A stretch of DNA of 64,000 bases from Ignavibacteriales bacterium (GCA_016707285.1 JADJIA010000001.1:434001-498000), one strand, 5' to 3'; shown: positions 1-9,015, counted from the stretch's first letter. Numbers and translations are program-made. The notes: generated by a model not told the origin, from the sequence alone.

Positions 1-1198
1 AAAACAAACGATGTTTGAACTCGAAAAGAGTGGAATTTTATCGTATCAGTTGCCCAGTTCAAAAGACACTTTTCGATTACTTGTCCCAAGAATAAAAAGT
101 TCAAAACTTCAACTCAATTCAAAGTTTATCGATCAGAATTACAATAATTCCTTTAATAAGCTAAAACAAATTGAAAATTATGCTTACCACACCGACTGCC
201 GATTTGAATATATATTAAAATATTTTGGAGACAACAAAGAATTTAAGTGCGGGAAATGTGACAACTGTTTAAAAATGAGTGAGTCTTTGTCACTTGATGC
301 TTACCAGTTTGTTAACGAGTCAATACTGAAAGCTGTTTATCATTTTAAGGATGGTATAAGCCCGGTCCATATATTCACCATTATGATGGGAACTTCCAAA
401 TCGGATATATACCAAAAACTCCCCTTTTTTGGAATATGTGCAAGTTTTAAGTACAGCCATATTAAATCAGTTTTTAACCAACTCTTGAACTCCGGTTATA
501 TTTTTGAAAACAAATCAAAGGCAAACCGGATTTTTGTAACAAACAAGGGTTATGCCTCACTGATTGAACTGAGACTCATTACGGGTGAGGATGAAAGTAC
601 CCCCTCTGATCCCGATACTGACCTTGAACTCTATTTTAAACTCAAAAATCTCAGAGAAAAAATTGCTTTAAAATTTACTCAGCCTCCATATCTCATCTGT
701 GAAGACCCGGTTCTTGTTTTACTTGCAAGACTAAAGCCAAAAACAAGAGAAGAATTTTTGGAGGTTGAAGGTACAAATGAAAGAATGTTCAACAAAATTG
801 GTGAAGATGTTTTATCAGTCATCAACAGTGTTACAATTGTTTCTGATGAAGTAAAAAAGAAAAAGATAGTTATTCCCTCCCATCTCTACCCTGTTTATCA
901 GATGTTAAAGGAAGGAAAAACTTATAAAGAAATTGCCTCCACAAAAAATCAAACTGAGACCACCATCTCAATGCAAATTGAGGAGATACTGGGAATTGAT
1001 ATGTCTCTCGATGTGGAACCGATAATTACGAAGGAGAGATTCAGGCAGATTTATCACAGATACAAGGAGGGTTTTGTTGAACTTAAAGACTTAAAAACAA
1101 AGCTCGGCGAAAATTTTTCTTATCCCGAGATACGAATTTTTCTTGCAAGATTTAAACATTCTGACAGTAATGTAGGAAAGGGAGGAAAATTGTATTAA
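1..1198 (+). CDS. recQ: ATP-dependent DNA helicase RecQ, C-terminal part (5' end outside window)
   Basis: The open frame runs in from the left edge, and the ATG at 11 is internal, so only the C-terminal part is present. Counting from that ATG, Cys63, Cys80, Cys83 and Cys86 form the RecQ zinc-binding site (end motif CGKCDNC). A winged-helix RQC region follows at about 95-185, an HRDC domain at about 210-270 (PKTREEFLEVEGTNERMFNKIG) and a C-terminal helix-turn-helix at about 295-330 (GKTYKEIASTKNQTETTIS). The ATPase motor would lie upstream. RecQ helicases unwind 3'-5' during recombination and repair. The domain order makes RecQ the clear reading; the missing helicase half cannot be checked. 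Confidence 0.9.
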   Translation, partial: KQTMFELEKSGILSYQLPSSKDTFRLLVPRIKSSKLQLNSKFIDQNYNNSFNKLKQIENYAYHTDCRFEYILKYFGDNKEFKCGKCDNCLKMSESLSLDAYQFVNESILKAVYHFKDGISPVHIFTIMMGTSKSDIYQKLPFFGICASFKYSHIKSVFNQLLNSGYIFENKSKANRIFVTNKGYASLIELRLITGEDESTPSDPDTDLELYFKLKNLREKIALKFTQPPYLICEDPVLVLLARLKPKTREEFLEVEGTNERMFNKIGEDVLSVINSVTIVSDEVKKKKIVIPSHLYPVYQMLKEGKTYKEIASTKNQTETTISMQIEEILGIDMSLDVEPIITKERFRQIYHRYKEGFVELKDLKTKLGENFSYPEIRIFLARFKHSDSNVGKGGKLY

Positions 1199-1373
1199 TA
1201 ATACTGACCGATAATAACTTTAATTGACCCACCATCATCGTATTTATTCGCCCTTACCTAAACAGTTACATTCACTTAATTATAACAGCATATTGCCCAC
1301 GGTTATTAAATAATTTCTGTGTTGTTAATCTTGTACTGAATCAAGCAACAATCCAATCAACCGGGAGTCCAAA

Positions 1374-1784
1374 ATGCGATCAAAATTCTTTTCCATCATC
1401 CTTTTTGCTGTCTTTTTTGCAGCAATTATTTCACCTGCAGTCAGTGCAAATAATGCACCAAAAAAATCGTTGTCATACAGACAAGCCGAGCTCAACTACA
1501 TCAATGGAGTTGAATCCGATAATGCAGGTCTTCGTTTAAGCTCCACTCTTTTCCTTGGTGAAATGAAAAGTGATGAAGCGGTAATTCCTTTAATGAAAGT
1601 TCTAAAAAGTTGTGATGATGAAGCTTGCCGAATTGCAGCAGCGTTGTCTTTAACTAAAATTGGAGATTCAAGAGGGATTTATGCAGTTAAAAAAGCCGCC
1701 ATTTTTGACGAGAGCCCACGGGTTCGCGACCTCTGCTGGAAGTTCTACATGTCCACAGTTAAAGAAGGTGCGGTACGATTCTGA
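1374..1784 (+). CDS. Small secreted HEAT-repeat protein
   Basis: The 136-residue product starts with a signal peptide (hydrophobic core about 5-22, cleavage near SAVSA-NN). After it come two or three HEAT-like helical pairs, for example LRLSSTLFLGEMKSDEAVIPL and CRIAAALSLTKIGDSRGIYAV. GGGAG-like bases (gggag) lie about 7 nt before the ATG and support the start. HEAT repeats are protein-binding scaffolds, so a periplasmic or outer-surface binding role is likely, but no partner can be named. It is transcribed towards the lptB operon and ends at a shared terminator. The family is recognised only at the repeat level. Confidence 0.7.
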   Translation: MRSKFFSIILFAVFFAAIISPAVSANNAPKKSLSYRQAELNYINGVESDNAGLRLSSTLFLGEMKSDEAVIPLMKVLKSCDDEACRIAAALSLTKIGDSRGIYAVKKAAIFDESPRVRDLCWKFYMSTVKEGAVRF

Positions 1785-1810
1785 TTTTAAGGAACCTCAA
1801 TCCTGAATAA

Positions 1811-1851
1811 AACGGCGCGTCCCATGCTTTCCGGGATACGCCGTTTTTTTT
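1811..1851. terminator. Rho-independent terminator between convergent genes
   Basis: AACGGCG (1811-1817) pairs with CGCCGTT (1839-1845). The stem extends inward through a short mismatch to TCCC/GGGA, and a run of eight T follows on the plus strand. It sits between the HEAT gene and the stop codon of lptB, which overlaps the T-tract. It serves the plus-strand gene. Minus-strand use is possible but not shown by a T-run. Confidence 0.8.
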
Positions 1852-2584
1852 AATATCTGTCTAATTTAAAATTTTCACCCAAATACATTTTCCTGACATC
1901 TTCATCTTCAGCCAGTTCTTCTGCTCCACCCGACCTGAATATTACTCCGGAAATAAGGATATAAGCCTTATCCACGATACTTAAAGTTTCATGTACATTA
2001 TGATCGGTAATTAAAACTCCGATCCCGCGATTTTTTAGCCCCGCTACGATAGTCATAATATCTTCAACTGCTATTGGATCCACCCCGGCAAATGGTTCAT
2101 CCAACAGGATAAATCCCGGATCGGTACAAAGTGCTCTGGCTATCTCAGTCCTTCTCCTTTCACCACCACTAAGCTGGTAACCGAGACTTTTACGAAGATG
2201 CGTCATCCTGAAATCCTCGAGTAAAGACTCAAGTTTTTCTTTTCTTTGAGCAGAAGCAAGGGGCAACATCTGAAGAATACCTTTGATGTTATCTTCGACT
2301 GACAGTTTTCTGAAAATTGAAGCCTCCTGTGGGAGATAACCTATACCAAGTCTTGCTCTTTTATACATCGGGAGTGATGAAATATCTGCACCATCAAGAA
2401 ACACCCTTCCGGCGTTGGGTTTTATCATCCCAACCATCATGTAGAATGTTGTCGTTTTCCCTGCGCCGTTAGGACCCAAAAGCCCAACAATCTCACCTCT
2501 CGATACCGAGATCGAGACTTTGTTAACAACGGTTCTTTTTTTGTAAATCTTTACAAGATTATCACTACTCAGTTTTTCGGGCAT
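1850..2584 (-). CDS. lptB: LPS export ABC transporter ATP-binding protein LptB
   Basis: This is a single-domain ABC ATPase of about 244 residues. It has Walker A GPNGAGKT, Q-loop YLPQEASIFRKLSVEDN, signature LSGGERRRTEIARAL, Walker B FILLDEP and H-loop ITDHNV. The YLPQEASIFRKLSVEDN and ITDHNVHETL stretches are typical of LptB, which powers extraction of LPS from the inner membrane with LptFG and LptC. It is the last gene of the Kdo/Lpt run and overlaps the OstA-like gene. The ATG at 2584 is used here. An in-frame TTG at 2599 (five extra residues) is possible and neither has a well-spaced ribosome site. lptF and lptG are not in the window. Confidence 0.92.
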   Translation of the reverse strand: MPEKLSSDNLVKIYKKRTVVNKVSISVSRGEIVGLLGPNGAGKTTTFYMMVGMIKPNAGRVFLDGADISSLPMYKRARLGIGYLPQEASIFRKLSVEDNIKGILQMLPLASAQRKEKLESLLEDFRMTHLRKSLGYQLSGGERRRTEIARALCTDPGFILLDEPFAGVDPIAVEDIMTIVAGLKNRGIGVLITDHNVHETLSIVDKAYILISGVIFRSGGAEELAEDEDVRKMYLGENFKLDRY

Positions 2585-4055
2585 GGAATGGATGTCCAAC
2601 TTCTCTTATTTTAATAAAAAATTCAGTAAAATACTCCGCTTTTCCGGGAGCTTTGCCATAATCGATGTAGGATGGAAGAAAATATTTTTTTTCATTTCCG
2701 TGTACAAGATTTTCGGGATAATATTCGCTAACGGGATCACCATACAGTCGTACATCTTCAACTCTGTTGCTGTCGAAAGTGATAACTGCATCATTGGAGC
2801 TTGAACGGATTAACCCGTTGGGTTTGGCATCATCGTAAACATAATAGAAACTCAAAACACTGCCGTAAATATTTGTCTGTTTAAGATCACCGTCCTCAAA
2901 TTTCATAGTAACATCTTCACCCGAAACCTGATCATACCTGAATTCCCCGTTTTTTGAGATAATCAGACTTTTCTTTTTGATCAGGACTGAATCCGGTTGT
3001 TTATCTTTTATATAAAGAGTGACAGTGTCGCCTGAAAGTTGAGATTTTTCATACCAAAGGACGGGAGGAACGGAGTCCTTCTCAAGCCGATATGAATAGA
3101 TTATCTCGGGAACCTGAGTATATTCGGTATAATTGTTTCGAGTTGCAAAATCACCTTTAATGATCACAACTGAATCGTATGCATACAGTTTAGCACTGTC
3201 TTTTTGTGTAAAAGATTCAAACTTTACTGCCCTTAATAAAAGTGTGTCAACACTGCTTGAACTGGTGTCGATTTGCATTATGAAGGGATTGCCTTCAACA
3301 ATTGTATGTTTTTCACCTCTCAAATCTTTAACATACTCACCAAGAATTAAGGTGTTATCTTCAAAATTTTTAATCTGGACATTGCTGTAGGCATCTGTTG
3401 TCATGTTGGTTTGGTCGTATATCAGACTGTCGGCAAGAACTACATTTGTGCTGTCCACAATTTTCACATTACGGAAAGCATTTGTAACTTTTGTGACTCT
3501 GTTGTGGACAAGACTGTCGGCATCGAGTGAACTTGTTGAATCCCAAAGCCTGACTCCACCCCATGCATAAGCAACCTGTGTATTCCGGAAATAGATCAAT
3601 TCATTTGAGGTCATCGTACCCGAATTATCGTATAATCTTACATTTTTAAAAAACTTTGCCCGGGTTTCATCAAATAGATATTCCCCCGTTTCAGCTTTTA
3701 AAAACACTTTTTTATCATCAAGTTCAACGGGTGTGGAAGCATAAGCTTTGCGAAGATTGCCAAAATAAAATCCCCGCTCGGTTTTAATTGTAAGGGTGTC
3801 CTGGGTTATTACCACACTCCCGATCAGTTCAGCTTCATTCCTGTCAATAAAATGGACGGCGGAATCGCAGGTAATTCTCACATTAAGATGAGTAATAACC
3901 ACATCCCCGGCAAATCCTCTGATTTGTTCATTTTCAGACTCTTTCCCCGTCATCCTTTCGCCCGTAATCACTATTCGCGGTTTTTCTTGAGCGAAAATCA
4001 AAGAAATTGAATTGGTTGAAATAAGGAGAAAAATCAGGATAAAGATATTTTTCAT
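2565..4055 (-). CDS. OstA/LptA-like LPS transport protein (extended)
   Basis: The 496-residue secreted protein has a signal peptide (1-22, ending IFAQ). From about 28 it has repeated beta-strand units of the OstA/LptA jelly-roll type, such as GFAGDVVITHLNVRITCDSA, ELIGSVVITQDTLTIKTERG and NVRLYDNSGTMTSNELIYF. LptA-family proteins bridge the periplasm and carry LPS from LptC to LptD. It lies between lptC (directly abutting TAG-ATG) and lptB, which fits that role. It is far longer than Proteobacterial LptA (about 185 residues), as in other Bacteroidota OstA-like proteins. It lacks the long C-terminal barrel expected of LptD. Confidence 0.75.
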   Translation of the reverse strand: MKNIFILIFLLISTNSISLIFAQEKPRIVITGERMTGKESENEQIRGFAGDVVITHLNVRITCDSAVHFIDRNEAELIGSVVITQDTLTIKTERGFYFGNLRKAYASTPVELDDKKVFLKAETGEYLFDETRAKFFKNVRLYDNSGTMTSNELIYFRNTQVAYAWGGVRLWDSTSSLDADSLVHNRVTKVTNAFRNVKIVDSTNVVLADSLIYDQTNMTTDAYSNVQIKNFEDNTLILGEYVKDLRGEKHTIVEGNPFIMQIDTSSSSVDTLLLRAVKFESFTQKDSAKLYAYDSVVIIKGDFATRNNYTEYTQVPEIIYSYRLEKDSVPPVLWYEKSQLSGDTVTLYIKDKQPDSVLIKKKSLIISKNGEFRYDQVSGEDVTMKFEDGDLKQTNIYGSVLSFYYVYDDAKPNGLIRSSSNDAVITFDSNRVEDVRLYGDPVSEYYPENLVHGNEKKYFLPSYIDYGKAPGKAEYFTEFFIKIREVGHPFHARKTE

Positions 4056-4607
4056 CTACAGGCCATTCCCTTCTGTTTTAAGGGTAACTTTGTAGATTGT
4101 GTAATTTCTAAGTGACTGGTCAGATTCAAATCCATAACCCTCAATATCTTCGGTTTTGGTTTTAATTTTCACAAACTCGTCTGTCCATATCTTTTTGTCT
4201 GCGTTCCTCCACATAAGTTTTTCCGTGGTCAACACCATTCCACTGTCGTTTTTAACAACAACATTTTCATAAATATAAATATCCTTGTTCAAATCATCAA
4301 CTCTGCCCCGCTTACCGGTAATGGTTGCCTCAATTCTTGTGTTTTCATCGTAAAAATCCACTTGCATGTTATTCTCAAGAAGAGTCTCGTTCCGGGTATA
4401 ATACATTTTTATTATTCCGGCATGAAGGATGGCGATAACCTTTCCCGAATCGGAGAAATTAACAGTTGAATTAATACTTTGTTGGTCGGGTAATATCTCT
4501 GTCTTAATCCCTTTTTGAAGTGGATTAAGCTTTTCTTGTCCGTCGCAACCGTAAAAAAACAGTATTAACAATGGCAAGAGATATAAACTTGCTTTTACAA
4601 TCCTCAT
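4056..4607 (-). CDS. lptC: LPS export protein LptC, probable lipoprotein
   Basis: The start is taken as the ATG at 4607, one base after the kdsD stop (TAA-A-ATG), giving 183 residues. A longer frame runs upstream into kdsD, but only this start leaves a clean signal sequence: LLPLLILFFYGC with a lipobox Cys near residue 20. The rest is the LptC jelly-roll (LENNMQVDFYDENTRIEATIT, NKDIYIYENVVVKNDSG, KKIWTDEFVKIKTKTEDIEG). LptC receives LPS from the LptBFG extractor and passes it to LptA. E. coli LptC keeps a membrane helix instead of a lipid anchor. Gene order kdsD-lptC-ostA-lptB supports the call. Confidence 0.83.
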   Translation of the reverse strand: MRIVKASLYLLPLLILFFYGCDGQEKLNPLQKGIKTEILPDQQSINSTVNFSDSGKVIAILHAGIIKMYYTRNETLLENNMQVDFYDENTRIEATITGKRGRVDDLNKDIYIYENVVVKNDSGMVLTTEKLMWRNADKKIWTDEFVKIKTKTEDIEGYGFESDQSLRNYTIYKVTLKTEGNGL

Positions 4608-4608
4608 T

Positions 4609-5625
4609 TTATCGTTGCCTGAGTCCCAAATTAACAAGATCGTGCAGATGAACAATCCCGACGGGTTTATCATCTTTATCAGTAACGGGTAAACATGTGA
4701 TTTTATAACTCTCCATCTTTTGAAGAGCAAGAGAAGCAAGTTGACCCGGTTTTACCCTTTTAGGGTTTTCAGTCATCATCTCTTCTGCACAAAGGGGAGA
4801 AAGATCAGTGGTCCTTTCCAAAAGTCTTCTAAGATCACCATCGGTTATTACACCCCGCAGTTTCCCACTGTCGTCAACGACACATGTAACACCAAGTCTT
4901 TTGGATGTAATTTCAAGAATTGAATCCTTAAAAGAGGTTTTTTCATGTACTACAGGAATATCATCTCCGGTGTACATAATTTCCGAGATTCTGAGAGAAA
5001 GTCTTTTTCCCAGACTTCCCCCCGGGTGAAGCATCGCAAAATCCTGTTCAGTGAAACCTCTTAATTTTAAAAGTGCAACCGAGAGAGCATCCCCCATTAC
5101 AAGTGATGCAGTGGTTGAAGCTGTAGGTGCAAGATCATAAGGACACGCTTCCTCAGACACTTCAACATCAAGAACGATATCCACCTGGTTAGCCATTCGC
5201 GAACGGATGTCGCCCAACATTCCAATCAGTGGTACTTTTAATCTTTTTAACATCGGAATCAACATCATCAATTCTTCCGTTGCACCCGATTTTGAAAGGA
5301 GAATTACAACATCCTCTTTCCTTACCATCCCAAGATCACCATGAAGCGCATCCGTGGGGTGAAGGTAAATTGCGGGGGTTCCTGTCGAGTTCATCGTGGC
5401 AACAATTTTTCTTGCAATAAGACCCGACTTCCCTACTCCCGTGAGCACAACCCTGCCCTCAGATCGCATAATCAAATCCACTGCCTCGGCAAAACCAAGG
5501 TTGATCTTTCCAAAAAGATTTGAAACAGCTTCCGCTTCAACTCTGATAACTTCTTTTCCGGTGGAAATGATTTTATCAAAATCAGTGACGAGATTTTTTT
5601 TGGGGTCTCTAATGAAGTCTTCCAT
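4609..5625 (-). CDS. kdsD: Arabinose-5-phosphate isomerase KdsD (SIS + two CBS domains)
   Basis: At 338 residues it matches the KdsD/KpsF family. A SIS domain (about 40-175) carries GVGKSGLIARKIVATMNSTG, LHPTDALHGDLGM and LLSKSGATEEL. Two CBS domains follow at about 210-262 and 278-335 (VVDDSGKLRGVITDGDLRRLL, VTDKDDKPVGIVHLHDL). It converts ribulose 5-phosphate to arabinose 5-phosphate, the first step of Kdo synthesis. Its start overlaps the kdsA stop (TAATG), so the two are translationally coupled, and lptC begins one base after its stop. The motif HPTDALHGDLG separates it from unrelated SIS proteins. Confidence 0.93.
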   Translation of the reverse strand: MEDFIRDPKKNLVTDFDKIISTGKEVIRVEAEAVSNLFGKINLGFAEAVDLIMRSEGRVVLTGVGKSGLIARKIVATMNSTGTPAIYLHPTDALHGDLGMVRKEDVVILLSKSGATEELMMLIPMLKRLKVPLIGMLGDIRSRMANQVDIVLDVEVSEEACPYDLAPTASTTASLVMGDALSVALLKLRGFTEQDFAMLHPGGSLGKRLSLRISEIMYTGDDIPVVHEKTSFKDSILEITSKRLGVTCVVDDSGKLRGVITDGDLRRLLERTTDLSPLCAEEMMTENPKRVKPGQLASLALQKMESYKITCLPVTDKDDKPVGIVHLHDLVNLGLRQR

Positions 5626-6437
5626 TATTTAAACCTCACTGCTTCATCAATTCGCAATATTTTTTTGAGAAATTCTTCAAGTTTTTCTAATGGATACTGA
5701 CTTGCAGCGTCACTTTTGGCATTTTTTGGATCGGGATGAACCTCAAGAAAAAGAGCATCGATACCCACAGCAACCGCCGCCAGTGCAAGCGGCTCAATAA
5801 ATTCAGGCTGCCCACCACTCTCACTCCCTTTTGATGGAAGTTGTACCGAGTGTGTTGCATCCATTACGACGGGATACCCCGTTTTTCTCATAATTACCAG
5901 TGAACGCATATCAACAACAAGATTATGATAACCAAATGTAGTTCCCCTTTCAGTTAACATAATTTTTTTGTTCCCTGTGGATGCCACTTTGGAAGCAGCA
6001 TGTTCCATATCTTCGGGAGCGAGGAACTGCCCCTTTTTGATATTTACAATCTTGCCTGATTTTCCTGCCGCGACTAAAAGATCGGTTTGTCTGCAAAGAA
6101 ATGCCGGAATCTGAAGGATATCAGCCGAATCCCCAACCTTTAATACATCCTCGGGAGAATGGATGTCGGTTACAACGGGTAAACCCAAAGAGCTTTTAAT
6201 GCTCGAGAGAATTTTTAATGCTTTTTCATCACCGGGACCTGTGAAGGATGATACACTGGTCCTGTTGGCTTTTTTAAAACTTGACTTAAAAACAAACGGA
6301 ATTCCGAGGCGAGATGTAATCTCCTTTATCCTTGTGGCAGCCTCAAATGTGATGTCAGAATTTTCCACCACACATGGACCTGCAAGAAGGACAAGGGGGT
6401 TTCCACCTCCAATTTTAATATCATTCAGTTCAATCAT
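5625..6437 (-). CDS. kdsA: 3-deoxy-8-phosphooctulonate synthase (Kdo-8-phosphate synthase)
   Basis: The 270-residue TIM-barrel enzyme condenses phosphoenolpyruvate with arabinose 5-phosphate. Visible motifs are GPCVVEN, FKSSFKKANRTS, NIKKGQFLAPEDM, TERGTTFGYHNLVVDMRS and DATHSVQLP. The Cys in GPC, the His in ATHSVQLP, the Glu in LEVHPDP and the Asp in KSDAASQYP are at the metal-ligand positions of the metal-dependent KdsA class; that assignment is family inference. It overlaps kdsD by the TAATG arrangement and starts 2 nt after the ruvB stop. kdsC and kdsB are not in the window. Confidence 0.95.
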   Translation of the reverse strand: MIELNDIKIGGGNPLVLLAGPCVVENSDITFEAATRIKEITSRLGIPFVFKSSFKKANRTSVSSFTGPGDEKALKILSSIKSSLGLPVVTDIHSPEDVLKVGDSADILQIPAFLCRQTDLLVAAGKSGKIVNIKKGQFLAPEDMEHAASKVASTGNKKIMLTERGTTFGYHNLVVDMRSLVIMRKTGYPVVMDATHSVQLPSKGSESGGQPEFIEPLALAAVAVGIDALFLEVHPDPKNAKSDAASQYPLEKLEEFLKKILRIDEAVRFK

Positions 6438-6439
6438 CT

Positions 6440-7465
6440 TTACTCGTCAAACAGAGAGTTTTGCTCTCTTTTAAAAGGTTTGTTAAAATGTTTGTATGCA
6501 AATGCTGTTGCTATTCTTCCACGGGGAGTGCGTTGTAGAAAACCCCTTTGAATAAGAAACGGCTCATAAACTTCTTCGATAGTATCTTTTTCTTCTCCAA
6601 CCGCAACTGCAATTGTAGTGAGACCGACCGGTCCGCCGCCATATTTCTCAATAATTGATAAAATAATGTCTTTATCCATCTCATCCAGTCCATATTTATC
6701 AACATCAAGCGCCGTAAGTGCAATTTCAGCCACTTCCATATCAATTGAACTTTTATTGAGATGATCGGCAAAATCCCTCGTTCTTTTCAAAAGTCTGTTC
6801 GCAATTCTTGGAGTTCCCCGGGACCTGCCTGCAATTTCGAGGGCAGCATCGGGTTCGATGTTAACTCCCAGAATTGAAGCCGATCTTATGATAATTCCTT
6901 TTAATGTCTCGTTGTCATAATAGTCGAGACGGAAATTGATTCCAAAACGGTCACGCAATGGTGAAGTGAGCATTCCTGCGCGGGTTGTTGCTCCAACGAG
7001 TGTAAACTTTGGAAGGCTGATCTGAACCGTTCTTGCGGCAGGCCCACTCTCAATCATGATATCTATTCTGAAATCTTCCATTGCAGAATAGAGATATTCC
7101 TCTACAACCGGAGAAAGCCGGTGAATTTCATCGATAAACAGTACACTTCTTTCTTCAAGTCCCGTAAGAATTCCTGCAAGGTCGCCGGGTTTTTCAAGAA
7201 CAGGTCCAGAGGTTAATTTTATAGGAACCTGTAGTTCATTTGCAATGATATTGGAGAGAGTTGTTTTTCCAAGACCGGGAGGTCCCGTTAAAAGGGTGTG
7301 ATCAAGCGACTCACCTCTTTTGTTTGCTGCACCAATAAAAACTTTGAGGTTGTCAACTATTTTTCGTTGCCCCTGAAAACCGCTAAATGAAGAGGGTCGT
7401 AAATTTCGCTCAAGTTCTTTTTCTTCGACACTCAATGAAGGATCCAATGTTGAATTTTTTCCCAT
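6440..7465 (-). CDS. ruvB: Holliday junction branch migration helicase subunit RuvB
   Basis: This 341-residue AAA+ motor has LRPSSFSGFQGQ, Walker A GPPGLGKTT, Walker B LFIDEIHRL, sensor 1 VGATTRAG, arginine finger SPLRDRFG and the C-terminal winged helix (EPFLIQRGFLQRTPRGRIAT). RuvB hexamers drive branch migration on RuvA-bound junctions. The ATG at 7465 is chosen over a TTG at 7468 because GAGG lies 5 nt upstream and the ATG overlaps the preceding stop (TGATG). It lies inside an envelope operon, an unusual neighbourhood. ruvA and ruvC are not nearby. Confidence 0.96.
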   Translation of the reverse strand: MGKNSTLDPSLSVEEKELERNLRPSSFSGFQGQRKIVDNLKVFIGAANKRGESLDHTLLTGPPGLGKTTLSNIIANELQVPIKLTSGPVLEKPGDLAGILTGLEERSVLFIDEIHRLSPVVEEYLYSAMEDFRIDIMIESGPAARTVQISLPKFTLVGATTRAGMLTSPLRDRFGINFRLDYYDNETLKGIIIRSASILGVNIEPDAALEIAGRSRGTPRIANRLLKRTRDFADHLNKSSIDMEVAEIALTALDVDKYGLDEMDKDIILSIIEKYGGGPVGLTTIAVAVGEEKDTIEEVYEPFLIQRGFLQRTPRGRIATAFAYKHFNKPFKREQNSLFDE

Positions 7466-8553
7466 CAATTCCTCATCATTGAAAAGTTTTTAATGTTTAG
7501 TCTATTCACAATTATCACCAACAAAATCATAAAAGAGAGCATGCCAAACGACATAACTGCCGATTCCCAAACATTATATATCCTTTGAAAATATACACTT
7601 AAAAAAGTTCTCTCTATGATGATAATGTGTACAACAAAAACCAGCAATGTGTTCCGGCCGATCAAAATGAAAATTTTGGGGATTTGAGGAAGAATGATTG
7701 AAACATAAACAACACTGATTAATGCCAGGATAATTAAACCTGCGCTTCGAAAAACCGAAACAACCACTTGATTGGTAATCTGTTCATTTAATCCAACCAT
7801 ATAAAACGCCCACTGCCCGACAAAAGACAATAGAATAAGACCAACACCAATCAACATGATAAGGGAACTGCCCTTCATTTCGATGAAGGCTTCAGGGTAA
7901 GTTGACATGAAACACCCAATACAGCTACCGGCGAGGAAATAAAAACCAAATGGAAACAACGGATATTTTGATCCACTCTCAGATATAAAATAAGCATCCA
8001 AGGCATCAGGCAACATCGCAGAGATATTGCTGTATTGCATTAATACCGATATCAAAATCAGTAACATGGCACCAATTCCAAAAACAATGTAGTTCCTTAT
8101 TTTAGTCTTTTCGGCAATATAAAGTAAACCGATGGTCATTATCACCGACATCCCGATAACTTGAAGAATATCCACTCCCCAAAGCTGTTGCCACTGAAAG
8201 TCGGTATAAACCACTCCCCCTGTGAATATCCTGTAATCGGGAACTTGAATTAAATAACCCAACAGTATAAGGAACAAAGCCCGTTTTAATCCTTTTTTAA
8301 CCCTTTCATTCTCAGCAAATGGTTTATTCTGAGTTCTAAAAAGGTAAAGAAACACCGCACCGGATGTTAGAAGAAACAAGGGGGCGATCATACTGTCGAG
8401 GTAATACCAGATGTTAATCCAATATTTACCCATTGCTCTATATTCATCAGAGAGAGTATGGTTCATTGTGACTGATAAGACCATCAGCAACAAAGCGACT
8501 GATCTTAACAGATCGAGAAAAATAACGCGGTTTTTATTGAGACTGTCAGACAT
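7465..8553 (-). CDS. HGSNAT/DUF1624-like membrane acyltransferase
   Basis: The 362-residue protein is mostly membrane helices (about nine or ten). Its N terminus reads VIFLDLLRSVALLLMVLSV, then MNHTL, and later APLFLLTSGAVFLYLF. This arrangement is typical of the heparan-alpha-glucosaminide N-acetyltransferase/DUF1624 clan, which passes acetyl groups across a membrane to a sugar. The His in MNHTL is a candidate catalytic residue by analogy with the family. It is coupled to ruvB (TGATG) and starts 3 nt after the ridA-like stop. The neighbourhood suggests a glycan or lipid substrate, but none is shown. Other acyltransferase-clan families are alternatives. Confidence 0.68.
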   Translation of the reverse strand: MSDSLNKNRVIFLDLLRSVALLLMVLSVTMNHTLSDEYRAMGKYWINIWYYLDSMIAPLFLLTSGAVFLYLFRTQNKPFAENERVKKGLKRALFLILLGYLIQVPDYRIFTGGVVYTDFQWQQLWGVDILQVIGMSVIMTIGLLYIAEKTKIRNYIVFGIGAMLLILISVLMQYSNISAMLPDALDAYFISESGSKYPLFPFGFYFLAGSCIGCFMSTYPEAFIEMKGSSLIMLIGVGLILLSFVGQWAFYMVGLNEQITNQVVVSVFRSAGLIILALISVVYVSIILPQIPKIFILIGRNTLLVFVVHIIIIERTFLSVYFQRIYNVWESAVMSFGMLSFMILLVIIVNRLNIKNFSMMRN

Positions 8554-8556
8554 TTG

Positions 8557-9015
8557 TTATTGTTTAACCAATGCTATCATTTCAATTTCAACTGCTGAAT
8601 CCAGGGGTAATCCGCTAACGCCAACAGCGCTTCGGGTGTGTTTACCATTATCACCTAAAAGTTCTACCAATAATTCGGAAGCTCCATTGGCAATTTTTGG
8701 TTCATTTGCATAACCCGGAACACAATTAACAAATACAGTTAATTTTACAATTCTATCAATTTTTTCGAGGTCACCAAGCAACTTTTTTGCCACGGCGAGG
8801 CAGTTAATGGCACAAACCCGGGCTGCGGCAATTCCTTCCTCCTCCGATAAAGCTCCGCCAACCTGCCCTTTATAGGCAATGGCACCATCTTTAAGTGCAA
8901 CCTGTCCTGAAGTATAAAGGAAAGAACCGACAATCATTCCCGGAACATAAGCTGCCAAAGGGGTTGGGGCTTCAGGGATTGTAATACCAAGTTCTGCTAA
9001 TTTTTCGTTTATCAT
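8557..9015 (-). CDS. RidA/YjgF family protein (enamine/imine deaminase type)
   Basis: The 152-residue form starting at ATG 9015 (MINEKLAELGITIPEAP) matches the longer RidA subgroup. A GTG start at 9063 would add 16 poorly family-like residues, and no ribosome site clearly favours either. Motifs are LYTSGQVALKDG, AINCLAVAKKLLGDLEKIDRI, FVNCVPGYANEPKIANGAS and HTRSAVGVSGLPLDSAVEIE, with the conserved Arg. RidA hydrolyses reactive enamines made by PLP enzymes. It is the first gene of the minus-strand envelope run and is divergent from mazG. Membership is certain; the exact substrate is not. Confidence 0.85.
   Translation of the reverse strand: MINEKLAELGITIPEAPTPLAAYVPGMIVGSFLYTSGQVALKDGAIAYKGQVGGALSEEEGIAAARVCAINCLAVAKKLLGDLEKIDRIVKLTVFVNCVPGYANEPKIANGASELLVELLGDNGKHTRSAVGVSGLPLDSAVEIEMIALVKQ

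Noticed and set aside
4607..4739. Longer lptC start reading into kdsD
   Set aside because: It would add 44 residues coded inside kdsD; ATG 4607 leaves a clean lipoprotein signal.
7466..7468. TTG start for ruvB
   Set aside because: ATG 7465 has the better GAGG spacing and overlaps the previous stop.
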